Shown piece by piece: positions 54,235 to 63,864 of a stretch of 64,000 nt of DNA (position 1 is its first letter; the number at the start of each line of letters is the position of its first letter). A program made the position numbers and the translations under genes. Location: assembly GCA_945863875.1 (NCBI GenBank), contig CAMBBS010000017.1:24071-88070 (forward strand). The letters are read 5' to 3'. Below the pieces are notes generated by a model. That model saw only the letters and a program-made list of their open reading frames with translations, did not search any database and was not told the DNA's origin. This DNA is from Desulfopila aestuarii DSM 18488. GTDB lineage: Bacteria; Desulfobacterota; Desulfobulbia; Desulfobulbales; Desulfocapsaceae.

Positions 54235-55362
54235 ATGTATACTAAATCGTTTAATAGCATAAAAATAAACTGTACCGCGTTGCAGCAGAACTATACCCAG
54301 CTGCAAAAAAAAGCAGGCGCAGGGGTTCCGGTCATGGCCATGGTCAAAGCTGATGGATACGGCCACGGGATGGTGATGGCGGCAAGGGCCTTTGACCGTG
54401 GTGGCTGCAGGACCTTTGGTGTTGCTGAATTGCGTGAAGCCGTCCTGCTGAGGCAGGCGGGCATGCGGGGTGATATTTACGTGACCATCGGTTTTGCCGA
54501 AGAAGACGCTGGCCTCATTTTTCAATATCAGCTGACGCCGGTTATTTACAGCTATGCAGCAGCCCAGGCCCTTTCTTCTACAGCAGTTGCCCTGGGACAG
54601 GAAATCGGTGTCCATGTTAAGATCGATTCGGGGATGAGCCGGCTGGGGCTTTTTCCGGCTGAGATGCCGATGTTTCTCGATGCCGTCTCATGTTTACCGG
54701 GAATGAAAATCGCCGGGATAATGAGTCACTTCCCGGAATCGGATAATCCGGCCTCCGGGAGCACGACCCACAATTTCCAACTGTTTGCCGACGCCTGCCG
54801 GGAATTGAAAAACCGGTTCAATGGTATTTGTCATATTGCCAATTCCGGAGCAGTGCTTAAATTTCCCGCCACATACTGCGATATGGTGCGGTGCGGCATT
54901 GCTCTTTATGGATACCATCCTGCCGTTCGGGTTACCCCAGGCGACGGGCAGGCCCCGGATCTGCTGCCGGCGATGTCCTTTACCTCGAGAATTCTCCAGA
55001 TAAAGACGCTGCCTGCCGGAACGGGGGTCAGCTATGGCCATACCTTTCTGACGCATAAACAAACCAGAATTGCCGTTGTGCCGGTCGGTTATGAAGACGG
55101 CTATTCCAGAATCCTGTCCAACCGAGGACACGTCCTTGTTCATGGTTATCCTGCTCCCATTCTGGGGAGAATCTGCATGAATATGTGTATGATTGACGTC
55201 AATGATATCGAGGGAGTTCTGACAGGCGATGAGGTTGTCCTGCTCGGTCGCCAGGGTCCGGGGAACATCACCGCCGACGATATAGCGGAAAAAATGGGCA
55301 GTATCAGTTACGAGGTTCTCTGTCTGCTGGGGAATAATAATCAACGAGAATATATTGAGTAG
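54235..55362 (+). CDS. alr: Alanine racemase
   Basis: The PLP enzyme converts L- to D-alanine for peptidoglycan. The PLP-binding lysine is in AMVKADGYGHGMV (about residue 38), and the substrate-binding and catalytic Tyr region is GVSYGHTFLT. Also seen are VHVKIDSGMSRLGL and GRICMNMCMIDVND. I chose the ATG at 54235, which begins MYTKSFNSIKINCTALQQNY, the usual opening. In-frame starts at 54154 and 54193 would overlap the upstream gene. The gene ends 6 nt before argS. Confidence 0.95.
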   Translation: MYTKSFNSIKINCTALQQNYTQLQKKAGAGVPVMAMVKADGYGHGMVMAARAFDRGGCRTFGVAELREAVLLRQAGMRGDIYVTIGFAEEDAGLIFQYQLTPVIYSYAAAQALSSTAVALGQEIGVHVKIDSGMSRLGLFPAEMPMFLDAVSCLPGMKIAGIMSHFPESDNPASGSTTHNFQLFADACRELKNRFNGICHIANSGAVLKFPATYCDMVRCGIALYGYHPAVRVTPGDGQAPDLLPAMSFTSRILQIKTLPAGTGVSYGHTFLTHKQTRIAVVPVGYEDGYSRILSNRGHVLVHGYPAPILGRICMNMCMIDVNDIEGVLTGDEVVLLGRQGPGNITADDIAEKMGSISYEVLCLLGNNNQREYIE

Positions 55363-55368
55363 AGACGA

Positions 55369-57027
55369 ATGATTCGTTCACAATTGAAAAAGGTGCTTGA
55401 CGACTGTTTTGACCAGGGTGTTACTGAAGGCTTATGGACAGGCGGGGCGGCCGGTAAATTTACCGTTGAGTTACCCAAACATGAAGGGCAGGGGGACTTT
55501 TCTACCAATTTCGCATTGGTGCTTGCCGGCATTGAAAAGAAAAACCCCCGGGCAATAGCCCAGACCATTGCCGAAAAATTAGCCATGCAGACTGCCCTCA
55601 TAGCCCGGGTGGAGATTGCCGGGCCCGGTTTTGTCAACGTCTTTATCAACCATGATGTCTGGCGCAGGTTGATCCCGGAGATTATCGCAGAGGGCGCAGC
55701 CTATGGTAAAAGCAGTGTCGGTGGCCAGCGCAAGGTGATGGTCGAGTTCGTCAGCGCCAATCCCACCGGGCCGCTCAGCATAGGTCATGGTCGTCAGGCG
55801 ATTCTTGGTGATGCCATCGCCAGATTACTCGAGGCAACCGGTCATGATGTCTTTCGGGAATACTATTATAACGATGCCGGCAGGCAGATGCGGGTCCTGG
55901 GCGAGTCAACCCGTGCCAGATATCTTCAGTTGCTCGGCGAAGATTTCACCTTTCCCGAAGACGGCTATCAGGGCGAGTATATAATCGACATCAGCCGCTC
56001 GCTGATCGAAGAACGTGGCGATTCGCTGAAGGATCATCAGGATGTGACCCCCTTCAAGGAACAGGCGGAAAAACATATCTTTAAAGATATTTCTTCGACC
56101 CTGGAGCGGATGGGCATTGTTTTCGACAATTACTATAATGAACGGTCCCTCTATGAAAACGGCCATATCGATGATGTGGTCGCCGAGTTGCGAGCCAAGG
56201 GCTATGTCTACGAGAAGGACAATGCCGTGTGGTTCAGGACCACCGCCTTCGGCCACGAGCAGGACCGGGTCATCATCAAAAGCAGCGGCGAACCGACCTA
56301 TCGTCTGCCGGATATAGCCTATCACCGGGAGAAGTTTCGGCGAAATTTCGACTGGCTGGTGGATATTTTTGGTTCCGACCATATCGCCACGGTGCCGGAT
56401 GTGCTCGCCGGAGTGAAGGCCTTGGGCTATGATCCGGACAAAGTGACCGTGGTTCTCCATCAGTTTGTCACGCTTACCCGGGATGGGAAACAGGTGAAAA
56501 TGTCGACGCGAAAGGCCAACTTTGTCACCGTCGACGAGCTGGTGGATGAGGTTGGCGTTGATCCGGTCAGATTCTTTTTCATGATGCGCAAGGCGGATAG
56601 CCAGCTCGAATTTGATCTGGATCTCGCGACAAAACAGAGTCAGGAAAATCCAGTGTACTATGTGCAGTATGGTCATGCGCGGCTCTGTGCTATCCTGCGG
56701 CAGGCGGCGGAGAAAGGATTTGCTGAACCGGAATTCGATGTCGCCGAATCGGTGCTTCTTAACGAGCCGGAAGAACTCAAACTGCTCAAGACCATGTCGA
56801 CCTTTCCGGCGACCATAGAAAGCAGTGCGCTGGAACTGGCACCGCATAAAATGATCTTTTACCTCATGGAACTTGCCGGACAACTGCATAGCTACTATAA
56901 CAAACACAAAGTAATAACCGATGACATCCCCCTCAGCCGGGCCAGGCTCTGTATGATAAGAGCACTTCAGGTGGTACTGAAAAATGGTCTCGACATGCTC
57001 GGCCTCTCCGCTCCGGATCGAATGTAA
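55369..57027 (+). CDS. argS: Arginine--tRNA ligase
   Basis: This class I synthetase charges tRNA-Arg. The ArgS-specific N-terminal domain (about residues 1-110) precedes the HIGH-type motif in VSANPTGPLSIGHGRQAILGD. A YYYNDAGRQM segment, the KMSTRKANF motif (KMSKS equivalent) and a helical DALR anticodon domain at the C-terminus follow. The 552-residue length is typical. It begins 6 nt after alr and is followed 14 nt later by a small membrane protein gene. Confidence 0.97.
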   Translation: MIRSQLKKVLDDCFDQGVTEGLWTGGAAGKFTVELPKHEGQGDFSTNFALVLAGIEKKNPRAIAQTIAEKLAMQTALIARVEIAGPGFVNVFINHDVWRRLIPEIIAEGAAYGKSSVGGQRKVMVEFVSANPTGPLSIGHGRQAILGDAIARLLEATGHDVFREYYYNDAGRQMRVLGESTRARYLQLLGEDFTFPEDGYQGEYIIDISRSLIEERGDSLKDHQDVTPFKEQAEKHIFKDISSTLERMGIVFDNYYNERSLYENGHIDDVVAELRAKGYVYEKDNAVWFRTTAFGHEQDRVIIKSSGEPTYRLPDIAYHREKFRRNFDWLVDIFGSDHIATVPDVLAGVKALGYDPDKVTVVLHQFVTLTRDGKQVKMSTRKANFVTVDELVDEVGVDPVRFFFMMRKADSQLEFDLDLATKQSQENPVYYVQYGHARLCAILRQAAEKGFAEPEFDVAESVLLNEPEELKLLKTMSTFPATIESSALELAPHKMIFYLMELAGQLHSYYNKHKVITDDIPLSRARLCMIRALQVVLKNGLDMLGLSAPDRM

Positions 57028-57041
57028 GGTGGGTACGTCAA

Positions 57042-57287
57042 ATGGCAGTGAGGCGAAAACCCCAGGCAAAAAAGCTCAAATTTGAGTTGACGAAGAGCGC
57101 GATCGCCGGCATCGCCGTGATAACCTTTTGTCTTTTTTTGTGGATGTTTTTACTTGGAGTCTGGACCGGGCAGTCACTTTTGCTGCCTGTCTATGAAAAA
57201 AACGGCGTTGCTGCCAGGGAACCGGGTAAAAAAATCGGTCCTCTGGTGATTCGTGCAGAAAAGAAGGTTGTCCAGGAAGCAGAATAG
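57042..57287 (+). CDS. Small single-pass membrane protein downstream of argS
   Basis: The 81-residue protein has a basic cytoplasmic start (MAVRRKPQAKKLKFELTKS), one membrane helix (about residues 21-48) and a short periplasmic tail of about 33 residues. This lay-out and place next to argS recall the FtsN-like SPOR-domain proteins often found there in deltaproteobacteria, but the SPOR domain itself is missing. A stop codon follows cleanly (VVQEAE), so it may be a naturally short or shortened form. AAGGTGGG precedes the ATG. Confidence 0.72.
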   Translation: MAVRRKPQAKKLKFELTKSAIAGIAVITFCLFLWMFLLGVWTGQSLLLPVYEKNGVAAREPGKKIGPLVIRAEKKVVQEAE

Positions 57288-57401
57288 GGAACAATGCAGT
57301 TCCTCCGCATGCGTGAATTTGTACTAAAGAGAGCAGGGGCGATTTTATTACCTTTAATAATGTAAAGCGTTTTTACCGATAATAACTAACGGCTGGATAC
57401 G

Positions 57402-59954
57402 ATGATAGGAAAAATACTTACCAAGGTTTTTGGCAGCAGCAATGAAAGATATCTTAAGCAGCTTCGACCTGTAATTACCCGGATTAATGCGCTGGAGAGC
57501 ATCATCCAGGCGCTGGATGATGCGGCATTGGCGGCAAAATCCGTGGAATTCAAGCAACGACTTGAAAAGGGTGAGCCTTTGGACGATCTTTTACCGGAAG
57601 CCTTTGCCGTTGTTCGCGAAGCCGGTAAAAGGGTTCTTGGCGAGCGTCATTATGATGTCCAGTTGGTCGGTGGAATAGTTCTGCACCAGGGTAAAATCGC
57701 CGAGATGAAAACCGGCGAGGGGAAAACGTTAACCTCAACGCTGCCGGTTTATCTCAATGCACTGGCGGGAAAAGGGGTACATGTCGTTACCGTCAATGAT
57801 TATCTGGCCGCCCGTGACAGTGAATGGATGGGCAAGGTGTATACCTTTCTCGGCATGAGTTTCGGCAAGATTATTCATGGCCTCGACGATAAGGAACGCC
57901 GCGCCGCCTACGCCGCAGACATCACCTATGGAACCAATAACGAATTCGGTTTCGATTACCTGCGTGACAATATGAAGTTTGACCTTGTTGACTTTTGTCA
58001 ACGTGGTTTTAATTTTGCGATTGTCGATGAGGTCGATTCCATTCTGATCGATGAAGCACGGACACCGCTGATTATCTCCGGTCCGGCAGACATTTCCACT
58101 GATCTTTACAAAAATGTCGACCGGATTATCCCCAAATTCAAGAAAGATGAGCATTACACGCTGGACGAGAAGTCCAGGCAGGTATCCCTGACGGAAGAGG
58201 GGGTTGCCCTTGGTGAAAAGCTTCTCGAAGTGGAAAATCTCTATGACCCGACGAGTATAGAAAAGCTGCATCACCTGAATCAGGGACTAAAGGCGCATGT
58301 CATTTTCAAAAAAGATGTCGACTATATTGTCAGGAACGATCAGGTTATCATTGTTGACGAATTCACCGGCCGAACCATGGAGGGCAGGCGCTACAGTGAT
58401 GGACTCCACCAGGCTCTCGAGGCCAAGGAACGGGTGAAAATCGAACAGGAAAATCAGACGCTGGCCTCGATTACTTTTCAGAACTATTTCCGGATGTATG
58501 AAAAACTCGCGGGCATGACCGGTACAGCCGACACGGAAGCTCCCGAGTTCAAGAAAATCTACAATCTTGACGTGGTGGTCATGCCGACCAATCAGCCGAT
58601 GGTCCGCATTGACTACGCCGATGTTATCTACAAGAACGAGGCGGCAAAATATCGGGCGGTGGTCAAGGAGATTGCCGAGCTGCACAGGATTGGGCGCCCG
58701 GTGCTGGTGGGGACCATATCCATTGATGTGTCGGAGAAAATCTCCGCTATGTTGAAGAAAAACAAAGTGGAGCACGAGGTTCTCAATGCCAAACATCACG
58801 AGCGTGAAGCGGAAATCATTGCCGGCGCCGGACAGCTCGGCAAGGTGACCATCGCCACGAACATGGCCGGCCGAGGAACGGATATCAAGCTCGGGCCGGG
58901 AGTTGTCGAGGTGGGCGGTCTGCATATTCTCGGCACTTCCCGCCATGAATCCCGTCGTATCGATAACCAGTTGCGCGGTCGTGCCGGTCGTCAGGGTGAT
59001 CCTGGATCTTCACGGTTTTACCTGTCTCTGGAAGACGATTTGTTGCGGATCTTTGGTTCCGGGCGTATTACCGGCATTATGGATAAGCTGGGCATGGAAG
59101 AAGATGAGCCCATTGAGCATAACATGATATCCCGGGCCATCGAGAACGCACAGCGCAAGGTTGAAGGCCATAACTTCGATATCCGGAAACATCTGCTTGA
59201 GTATGATGATGTCATGAACAAGCAGAGAGAGGTCATCTACCGGCAGCGCCGGGATGTACTTGAAAAGGACGATGTGAGTCAGGTTGTCCAGGATATGATA
59301 GAAGACCTTGTCGATGAAGTCACTGGAGAATTCTGTCAGGATCGCCTGGACTCCGCGGAATGGGACTGGCCGGGATTTAAAATCCGTATGGGGGAAATTT
59401 TCCACCATGTGCCTGCGTGGCCGGAAGAGGAACTGGTCGGATTGAAACGGGAATCCTTTACGGAAAAAACTCTTGATTTTGTCCAGCAGGCCTATAAAAC
59501 CCAGGATGAAATAAACGGGGCCAAGACCCAGCGTCACATCGAAAAACTCATTCTTCTGCAGGTCGTTGACAGTCATTGGAAAGACCATCTCTTGTCCATG
59601 GATTACCTGAAAGAGGGTATCGGCCTGCGCGGGTACGGCCAGAAAAATCCTCTCAACGAGTATAAACGCGAGGGATATGAGATGTTTGGCCGCATGGTCG
59701 AGACGGTCAAAGCACAGATTGTTTCCAGCCTCATGCGGGTACGGGTAGTCCGCGAAGACGATGTGGAACGTATGGAGGCAGAGCGGCGTAAACGTCATGA
59801 ACAGGAGCAGCTGCGCATGAATAAGGTGGTTGCCGGGCAGGAACCGGAGCTGGTTCATCCGGTGCGGCGCGAGGGAGATAAGGTCGGTAGAAATGCTCTC
59901 TGTCCGTGCGGTTCCGGTAAAAAATATAAAAAATGCTGCGGCAAAGAGGCCTAG
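57402..59954 (+). CDS. secA: Preprotein translocase ATPase SecA
   Basis: SecA drives export of proteins through SecYEG. The 850-residue sequence has Walker [13 protein letters not shown], the [20 protein letters not shown] motor segment and the [21 protein letters not shown] crosslinking domain. [14 protein letters not shown] and [26 protein letters not shown] follow, ending in a zinc-binding tail [13 protein letters not shown] that binds SecB/lipid. It is complete. A hairpin terminator follows at 60008. Confidence 0.98.
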   Translation: MIGKILTKVFGSSNERYLKQLRPVITRINALESIIQALDDAALAAKSVEFKQRLEKGEPLDDLLPEAFAVVREAGKRVLGERHYDVQLVGGIVLHQGKIAEMKTGEGKTLTSTLPVYLNALAGKGVHVVTVNDYLAARDSEWMGKVYTFLGMSFGKIIHGLDDKERRAAYAADITYGTNNEFGFDYLRDNMKFDLVDFCQRGFNFAIVDEVDSILIDEARTPLIISGPADISTDLYKNVDRIIPKFKKDEHYTLDEKSRQVSLTEEGVALGEKLLEVENLYDPTSIEKLHHLNQGLKAHVIFKKDVDYIVRNDQVIIVDEFTGRTMEGRRYSDGLHQALEAKERVKIEQENQTLASITFQNYFRMYEKLAGMTGTADTEAPEFKKIYNLDVVVMPTNQPMVRIDYADVIYKNEAAKYRAVVKEIAELHRIGRPVLVGTISIDVSEKISAMLKKNKVEHEVLNAKHHEREAEIIAGAGQLGKVTIATNMAGRGTDIKLGPGVVEVGGLHILGTSRHESRRIDNQLRGRAGRQGDPGSSRFYLSLEDDLLRIFGSGRITGIMDKLGMEEDEPIEHNMISRAIENAQRKVEGHNFDIRKHLLEYDDVMNKQREVIYRQRRDVLEKDDVSQVVQDMIEDLVDEVTGEFCQDRLDSAEWDWPGFKIRMGEIFHHVPAWPEEELVGLKRESFTEKTLDFVQQAYKTQDEINGAKTQRHIEKLILLQVVDSHWKDHLLSMDYLKEGIGLRGYGQKNPLNEYKREGYEMFGRMVETVKAQIVSSLMRVRVVREDDVERMEAERRKRHEQEQLRMNKVVAGQEPELVHPVRREGDKVGRNALCPCGSGKKYKKCCGKEA

Positions 59955-60007
59955 TTTCCTCTATCGCGAGAGGGCGCAGGCAACTCGGATACATGCCGAG
60001 ATTTACT

Positions 60008-60052
60008 CAGCAGGCCGACTGGTTCTTCCCGCCGGCCTGCTGGTGCTTTTTC
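60008..60052. terminator. Terminator between convergent secA and ppk2
   Basis: Arms CAGCAGGCCG and CGGCCTGCTG are separated by about 15 nt and followed by GTGCTTTTT on the plus strand. It ends secA and may also block read-through into ppk2. Confidence 0.7.
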
Positions 60053-60992
60053 AGCCGTGCAGAAGCTCCGGCTGCATCAGGTTTTTTTCCATATGCTTGA
60101 GTTCGTCGATGCCGGAGACAATAATTTCAGGATCAGGGGTAAGTTCTTCCGCCCCAAGCTTGTTGTCATAATCCATCTGGCTGAGGATGGTTTTTATGCA
60201 GTTGATTCGAGCCCTTTTCTTGTCATTTGACCGAATGATCGTCCAGGGGGAGAGGGTCCGATTGGTTTCCGAGAGCATCTGGAACTTACGAATGGAGTAT
60301 TGATTCCAGTACTCCTGGGCCAGATTGTCAACCGGAGAGAGTTTGTATTGTTTCAGGGGGTCGATTTTGCGTGACTCAAAACGTTCATTCTGAATTTGTT
60401 TTGATACGGAAAAGTAGAACTTGAACAGTTTGATGCCGTCTTTCACCAGCATTTCCTCAAACATCGGCACATCTTTGAGAAAACGTTTGTTTTGTTCGTC
60501 GGTGCAGAAGCCCATGACCGGTTCAACCATCGCCCGGTTATACCAGCTGCGGTCAAAAATGACTATTTCCCCAGCCGATGGAAGATGCGCCACGTAGCGT
60601 TGAAAATACCACTGGCTCAATTCTGTCTCATTGGGTTTCATCAGGGCGACAACTCTGGTGTTCCGTGGATTAAGATGAGCAATTGCCCGCTTGATAGTCC
60701 CTCCCTTGCCGGCCGCATCCCGACCTTCAAAGATAGCCAGAACCCGCTGCCCGGTCACCTTCATCGAACTTTGCATTTTCATAAGTTCGATCTGGAGTTT
60801 TTTTAATTCTATTTCATACAGAAGATGTTCGTTTTTTATCCAGATAGCCGTCTTGTCATCACCCTTATCCGTGTTGAGGTTTTTACAAGCGGTTCCTTCC
60901 AATAACCTCGTTTTTTCCAGTAAACTGGTTTCTTGCGGTATCTTGTCTTCTTCCAACGCATTTTGCTGCTTTGTTGTTTTCTTTTTGGTCAT
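60051..60992 (-). CDS. ppk2: Polyphosphate kinase 2
   Basis: PPK2 transfers phosphate between polyphosphate and nucleotides. The P-loop is FEGRDAAGKGGTIKRAIAHLNPR, the Walker B/lid region is IVIFDRSWYNRAMVEPVMGFC, and the RKIDPLKQYKLSPVDNLAQEYW segment is conserved. It is a one-domain (class I) form of 313 residues with a charged N-terminal extension. Class I enzymes mostly phosphorylate nucleoside diphosphates. GAGGAA precedes the ATG. It is alone between two intergenic gaps. Confidence 0.94.
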   Translation of the reverse strand: MTKKKTTKQQNALEEDKIPQETSLLEKTRLLEGTACKNLNTDKGDDKTAIWIKNEHLLYEIELKKLQIELMKMQSSMKVTGQRVLAIFEGRDAAGKGGTIKRAIAHLNPRNTRVVALMKPNETELSQWYFQRYVAHLPSAGEIVIFDRSWYNRAMVEPVMGFCTDEQNKRFLKDVPMFEEMLVKDGIKLFKFYFSVSKQIQNERFESRKIDPLKQYKLSPVDNLAQEYWNQYSIRKFQMLSETNRTLSPWTIIRSNDKKRARINCIKTILSQMDYDNKLGAEELTPDPEIIVSGIDELKHMEKNLMQPELLHG

Positions 60993-61095
60993 ACGAGGTT
61001 CCTCGGTTCAAAGGGAAGGTGAATGTTTCAATGCTGCCGCGGTAAAATGGTTGATGGCTCAATACAATAGCAAAAATATCGGCAGAATGGACAGT

Positions 61096-61845
61096 TTAAT
61101 TTAATTTTTTACCTTCCCGAAACATGGTTGCGTATATTTCCGGCAGGCCGTTCGCCCTGATTTTCGCGATTACTTCGGCTATATGATAGTCGATCCTGAA
61201 GTGGTGGACGGTGAGCGTATCGGCGGTAATTTCCAGGGTGGCACAGGATGCTCGCGGATCGCCGTCGAACATCCTGCCCGCCGAACCCGGATTGATGAAA
61301 TGGACGTTTGCCACCGTTTTGTGGTAGGGAGTGTGCGAGTGGCCGGTTACGACAATATGACAATTGGTCAGTTTGGCCAGTTCATGGAACTTGGTGTCCG
61401 GCGTATCGGCAAAAAGCAATTCCTCATCGTCGGCGGGGCTGCCGTGAAATATTCCCAGTCTCACCGTGTGTTTTCTGGTGGTTTTTCCCTGGGGAAAGAA
61501 CTTTAATATATGGCTTGTCGTCAGGGAGAGGAGATAGCGGCGGTTCTGTGTTGTTAACTCTTCCGCAGTTGAAGTGTACATGATGCGTTTATCCGGCTTC
61601 CCCGGTTTTTTAAACGACTTGCCCAAAAGCAGTTTGATGACCTTCTTGTCGGTATTGCCGAGGATGGAGATGGCCTGGTGTTTGGCCAGCCAGGTGAGTG
61701 TTTCATTTGGAAAAGGTGCATAGACGAGAGAATCACCGGGGTTGACAATGTAGTCGAAGGAGGCGGCATTCAGCTGTTGGTCGATCGCCTGCAGGGCGGG
61801 GTAGTTGCCGTGGATATCGGATATGAGTAAAATTCGTATAGTCAT
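61096..61845 (-). CDS. Metallophosphoesterase (YfcE/MJ0936-like)
   Basis: The 249-residue protein has the calcineurin-like metal site: LLISDIHGNYPALQAI, NPGDSLVYAP, ILGNTDKKVI (in place of GNHD), and VTGHSHTPYHK near the C-terminus with HFINPGSAGRMFDGDPRAS. These match the YfcE/MJ0936 phosphodiesterases. The natural substrate is unknown. The ATG overlaps the cls stop codon by one base (TGATG), so the two are translationally coupled. Confidence 0.9.
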   Translation of the reverse strand: MTIRILLISDIHGNYPALQAIDQQLNAASFDYIVNPGDSLVYAPFPNETLTWLAKHQAISILGNTDKKVIKLLLGKSFKKPGKPDKRIMYTSTAEELTTQNRRYLLSLTTSHILKFFPQGKTTRKHTVRLGIFHGSPADDEELLFADTPDTKFHELAKLTNCHIVVTGHSHTPYHKTVANVHFINPGSAGRMFDGDPRASCATLEITADTLTVHHFRIDYHIAEVIAKIRANGLPEIYATMFREGKKLN

Positions 61846-63347
61846 CAGAGGAGGGGGGCAACCAGCAAGACGGTGTTTTCTTTAAACTCTTCCCAGCGGC
61901 CTCTTGCCGAAAAGAGAGCTATGTCGAGCTCCATTGACTGACTGAGATAATCCTGTTGTACGGCGAATAGTTCCTCGGTGAAAGATTTGCAGTAAATTAT
62001 AAGGGTGGCTTCAAAATTGAGCCAGAAGCTGCGCATATCCAGATTGACCGACCCAAAGAGCGAAAAATTACGATCGACGGTAATGGTCTTGGAATGGAGC
62101 AGGCCGCCATGGAAAAGAAAAATATGTACCCCGGCGTCGGCGAGTTCCTGATATCGGGCACGGCTGGCATACTTGACCAGGAGAGAGTCGTTATGTCGGG
62201 GGATAATGATTTTCACTTTTACACCCCGCTGGGCGGCGGCTTTCAGTGCGGCCAGCAGCGGTTCGTCCGGAATGAAGTAGGGGGTAGTCATGACTAATTC
62301 TTGACGGGCGGCATAGATGGTGGTGAGGAGCAGGTTGTGAATAGCCTCGGGGACCAGGCCCGGTCCTGAAGGCACAAGCTGGATGGCTGATTTTCCGGCA
62401 ACCGCCTGGAGATGTATCTCGCCCATGCTCCCCCTGGTAATGTCTTTCAGGAGTGACTCGGCGCGAATATTTTCCCCGTCCGTATCGAGAAACCAGTCAC
62501 TGATAAAGGTTCCGGCTATGCATTCGACCACCGGACCCTCCACCTTGACCATCATATCAATCCAGTTGCCGACGCCGGCATCTTTTTTAAACACCTCGGG
62601 GTCGACCATGTTCTGGCTGCCGGTAAAGGCAATTTGCCCGTCTATGATGACAAGCTTCCTGTGGTTACGGATGTCAATTCTTGAAAACAGGGCATTGATT
62701 ATGCCGGCGGGCAGTGATTCCTGGATTTTTATCCCGGCTTTTTGCATTCTGGCTGCCGTTGCGCTCTTCAGAAAATCACGGCTGCCGATGGAGTCAAGTA
62801 ATATTTTACAGCTCACGCCTCTGGCTGCAGCCAGCATCAGGGCATTGCCAACCCTATTCACCCGTCCGCCTTCCTCCCAGATATAGAACTGCAGGTGGCA
62901 GGTAGAGGTTGCGGCCTGGATTGCCTGGGTTATGGAACTGAGGATTTCTTCCGGACAGGTAATAAGCGTGAGATTATTGCCGGCCATCGCCGGGATGCCC
63001 ACCAGTGTTTGGGCCTGGCGGTGGAGAGGAATACATTCGGGATTGATGTTACGCCAGGAAACTGGTGCTCTGTTCTGCAGGGTTTTCTGCCAGCGGAGAT
63101 AGGTGTCGTAGGAAACCTTTGCTCTTGCTGTGCGTCTTTCTGGGAGCCGGTTTTCACCGAGGAGCAGATAGGAAAGACCTCCGAAAAAAGGCACGACGAG
63201 GACGACCACCAACCAGGCGAGTGAAACCCCGTACGGGCGTTTACGCATGATAACCCGGACGGAGAGGCCGATACGGATAAAAAAATCAGCGAGCAGTACG
63301 AGCGTTGAAAAGAGGGTGTAATTCCCGTGGAGTTCTAGAATATCCAT
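61845..63347 (-). CDS. cls: Cardiolipin synthase
   Basis: The enzyme joins two phosphatidylglycerol molecules into cardiolipin at the inner membrane. Two membrane helices (about residues 12-30 and 42-62, FGGLSYLLLGENRL ending) precede two phospholipase D motifs: HRKLVIIDGQIAFTGSQNM and HSKTITVDRNFSLFGSVNLD. Both HxKx4D sets are complete. The 500-residue length is usual. It is followed by the phosphoesterase gene. Its upstream region is close to the IscB element. Confidence 0.94.
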   Translation of the reverse strand: MDILELHGNYTLFSTLVLLADFFIRIGLSVRVIMRKRPYGVSLAWLVVVLVVPFFGGLSYLLLGENRLPERRTARAKVSYDTYLRWQKTLQNRAPVSWRNINPECIPLHRQAQTLVGIPAMAGNNLTLITCPEEILSSITQAIQAATSTCHLQFYIWEEGGRVNRVGNALMLAAARGVSCKILLDSIGSRDFLKSATAARMQKAGIKIQESLPAGIINALFSRIDIRNHRKLVIIDGQIAFTGSQNMVDPEVFKKDAGVGNWIDMMVKVEGPVVECIAGTFISDWFLDTDGENIRAESLLKDITRGSMGEIHLQAVAGKSAIQLVPSGPGLVPEAIHNLLLTTIYAARQELVMTTPYFIPDEPLLAALKAAAQRGVKVKIIIPRHNDSLLVKYASRARYQELADAGVHIFLFHGGLLHSKTITVDRNFSLFGSVNLDMRSFWLNFEATLIIYCKSFTEELFAVQQDYLSQSMELDIALFSARGRWEEFKENTVLLVAPLL

Positions 63348-63603
63348 GACACAAAACCGTGTAATTCCATTGAGTCAGATATGGTCGGATTGTCTGCCGA
63401 GAATCGCATTTTCCCGCACACCCCAGAGAGAATTTCTATCAACGACAGTGGAAACAATTTCTCGCAATTTTTTGACCGCTGTCCCGATAATTTTAAAGTA
63501 GCATAATCAGCTGGATAAGTGGTAGATGTATTTTGCGTATCTGTTGGGTACGTGAGAAAATAATCTGGACCGGTAACCGCGATTCGAGGCAAAGGCAGAA
63601 AAG
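63348..63603. other. Region between cls and the IscB element
   Basis: About 255 nt without a supportable gene. A minus-strand frame reaching 63607 overlaps the cls start and ends at the element boundary. The last 16 or so bases (about 63588-63603) would form the guide part of the omega RNA if the element follows the known design. Confidence 0.4.
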
Positions 63604-63862
63604 TCAACTACCCCGCCCTGAAGGACGGAGCGTGTGCAAGCAAGTTCCTGTGTTGACCAGGCACAGCCAGGGCCGCAAGGCTAACGGGCTACGTTAAGAA
63701 AGAAGAGAGAGGCACTCTGGAATGCTCCACCAGTTCCAGGCTCAGCGGCAAGTGGTTAAACAGGTTGAAGGGGTTAAGCCAGTGGTGCTGGTACAAAACC
63801 TTTCATTACCATTGCCGAGGTGGTTTTTACTCGCGAAAGTGAAGAATTTTAAAGGTAACTTT
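63604..63862 (+). ncRNA. Omega RNA (HEARO RNA) of the IscB element
   Basis: The segment starts TCAACTACCCCGCCCTGAAGG, the well-known 5' end of HEARO/omega RNAs, whose CCGCCC-TGAA-GGACGG hairpin is clear. It continues as structured, GC-rich, gene-free sequence up to the ribosome-binding site of the iscB gene at 63865. Omega RNAs guide IscB to target DNA using about 16 nt placed just upstream of the conserved scaffold. The 3' limit is approximate. Confidence 0.82.
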
Positions 63863-63864
63863 CA

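Noticed and set aside
55906..57069. 387-codon minus-strand frame opposite argS
   Set aside because: ArgS motifs are intact on the other strand; the antisense translation shows no domain.
63335..63607. 90-codon minus-strand frame upstream of cls
   Set aside because: It overlaps the cls start and the boundary of the IscB element, and its translation shows no family likeness.
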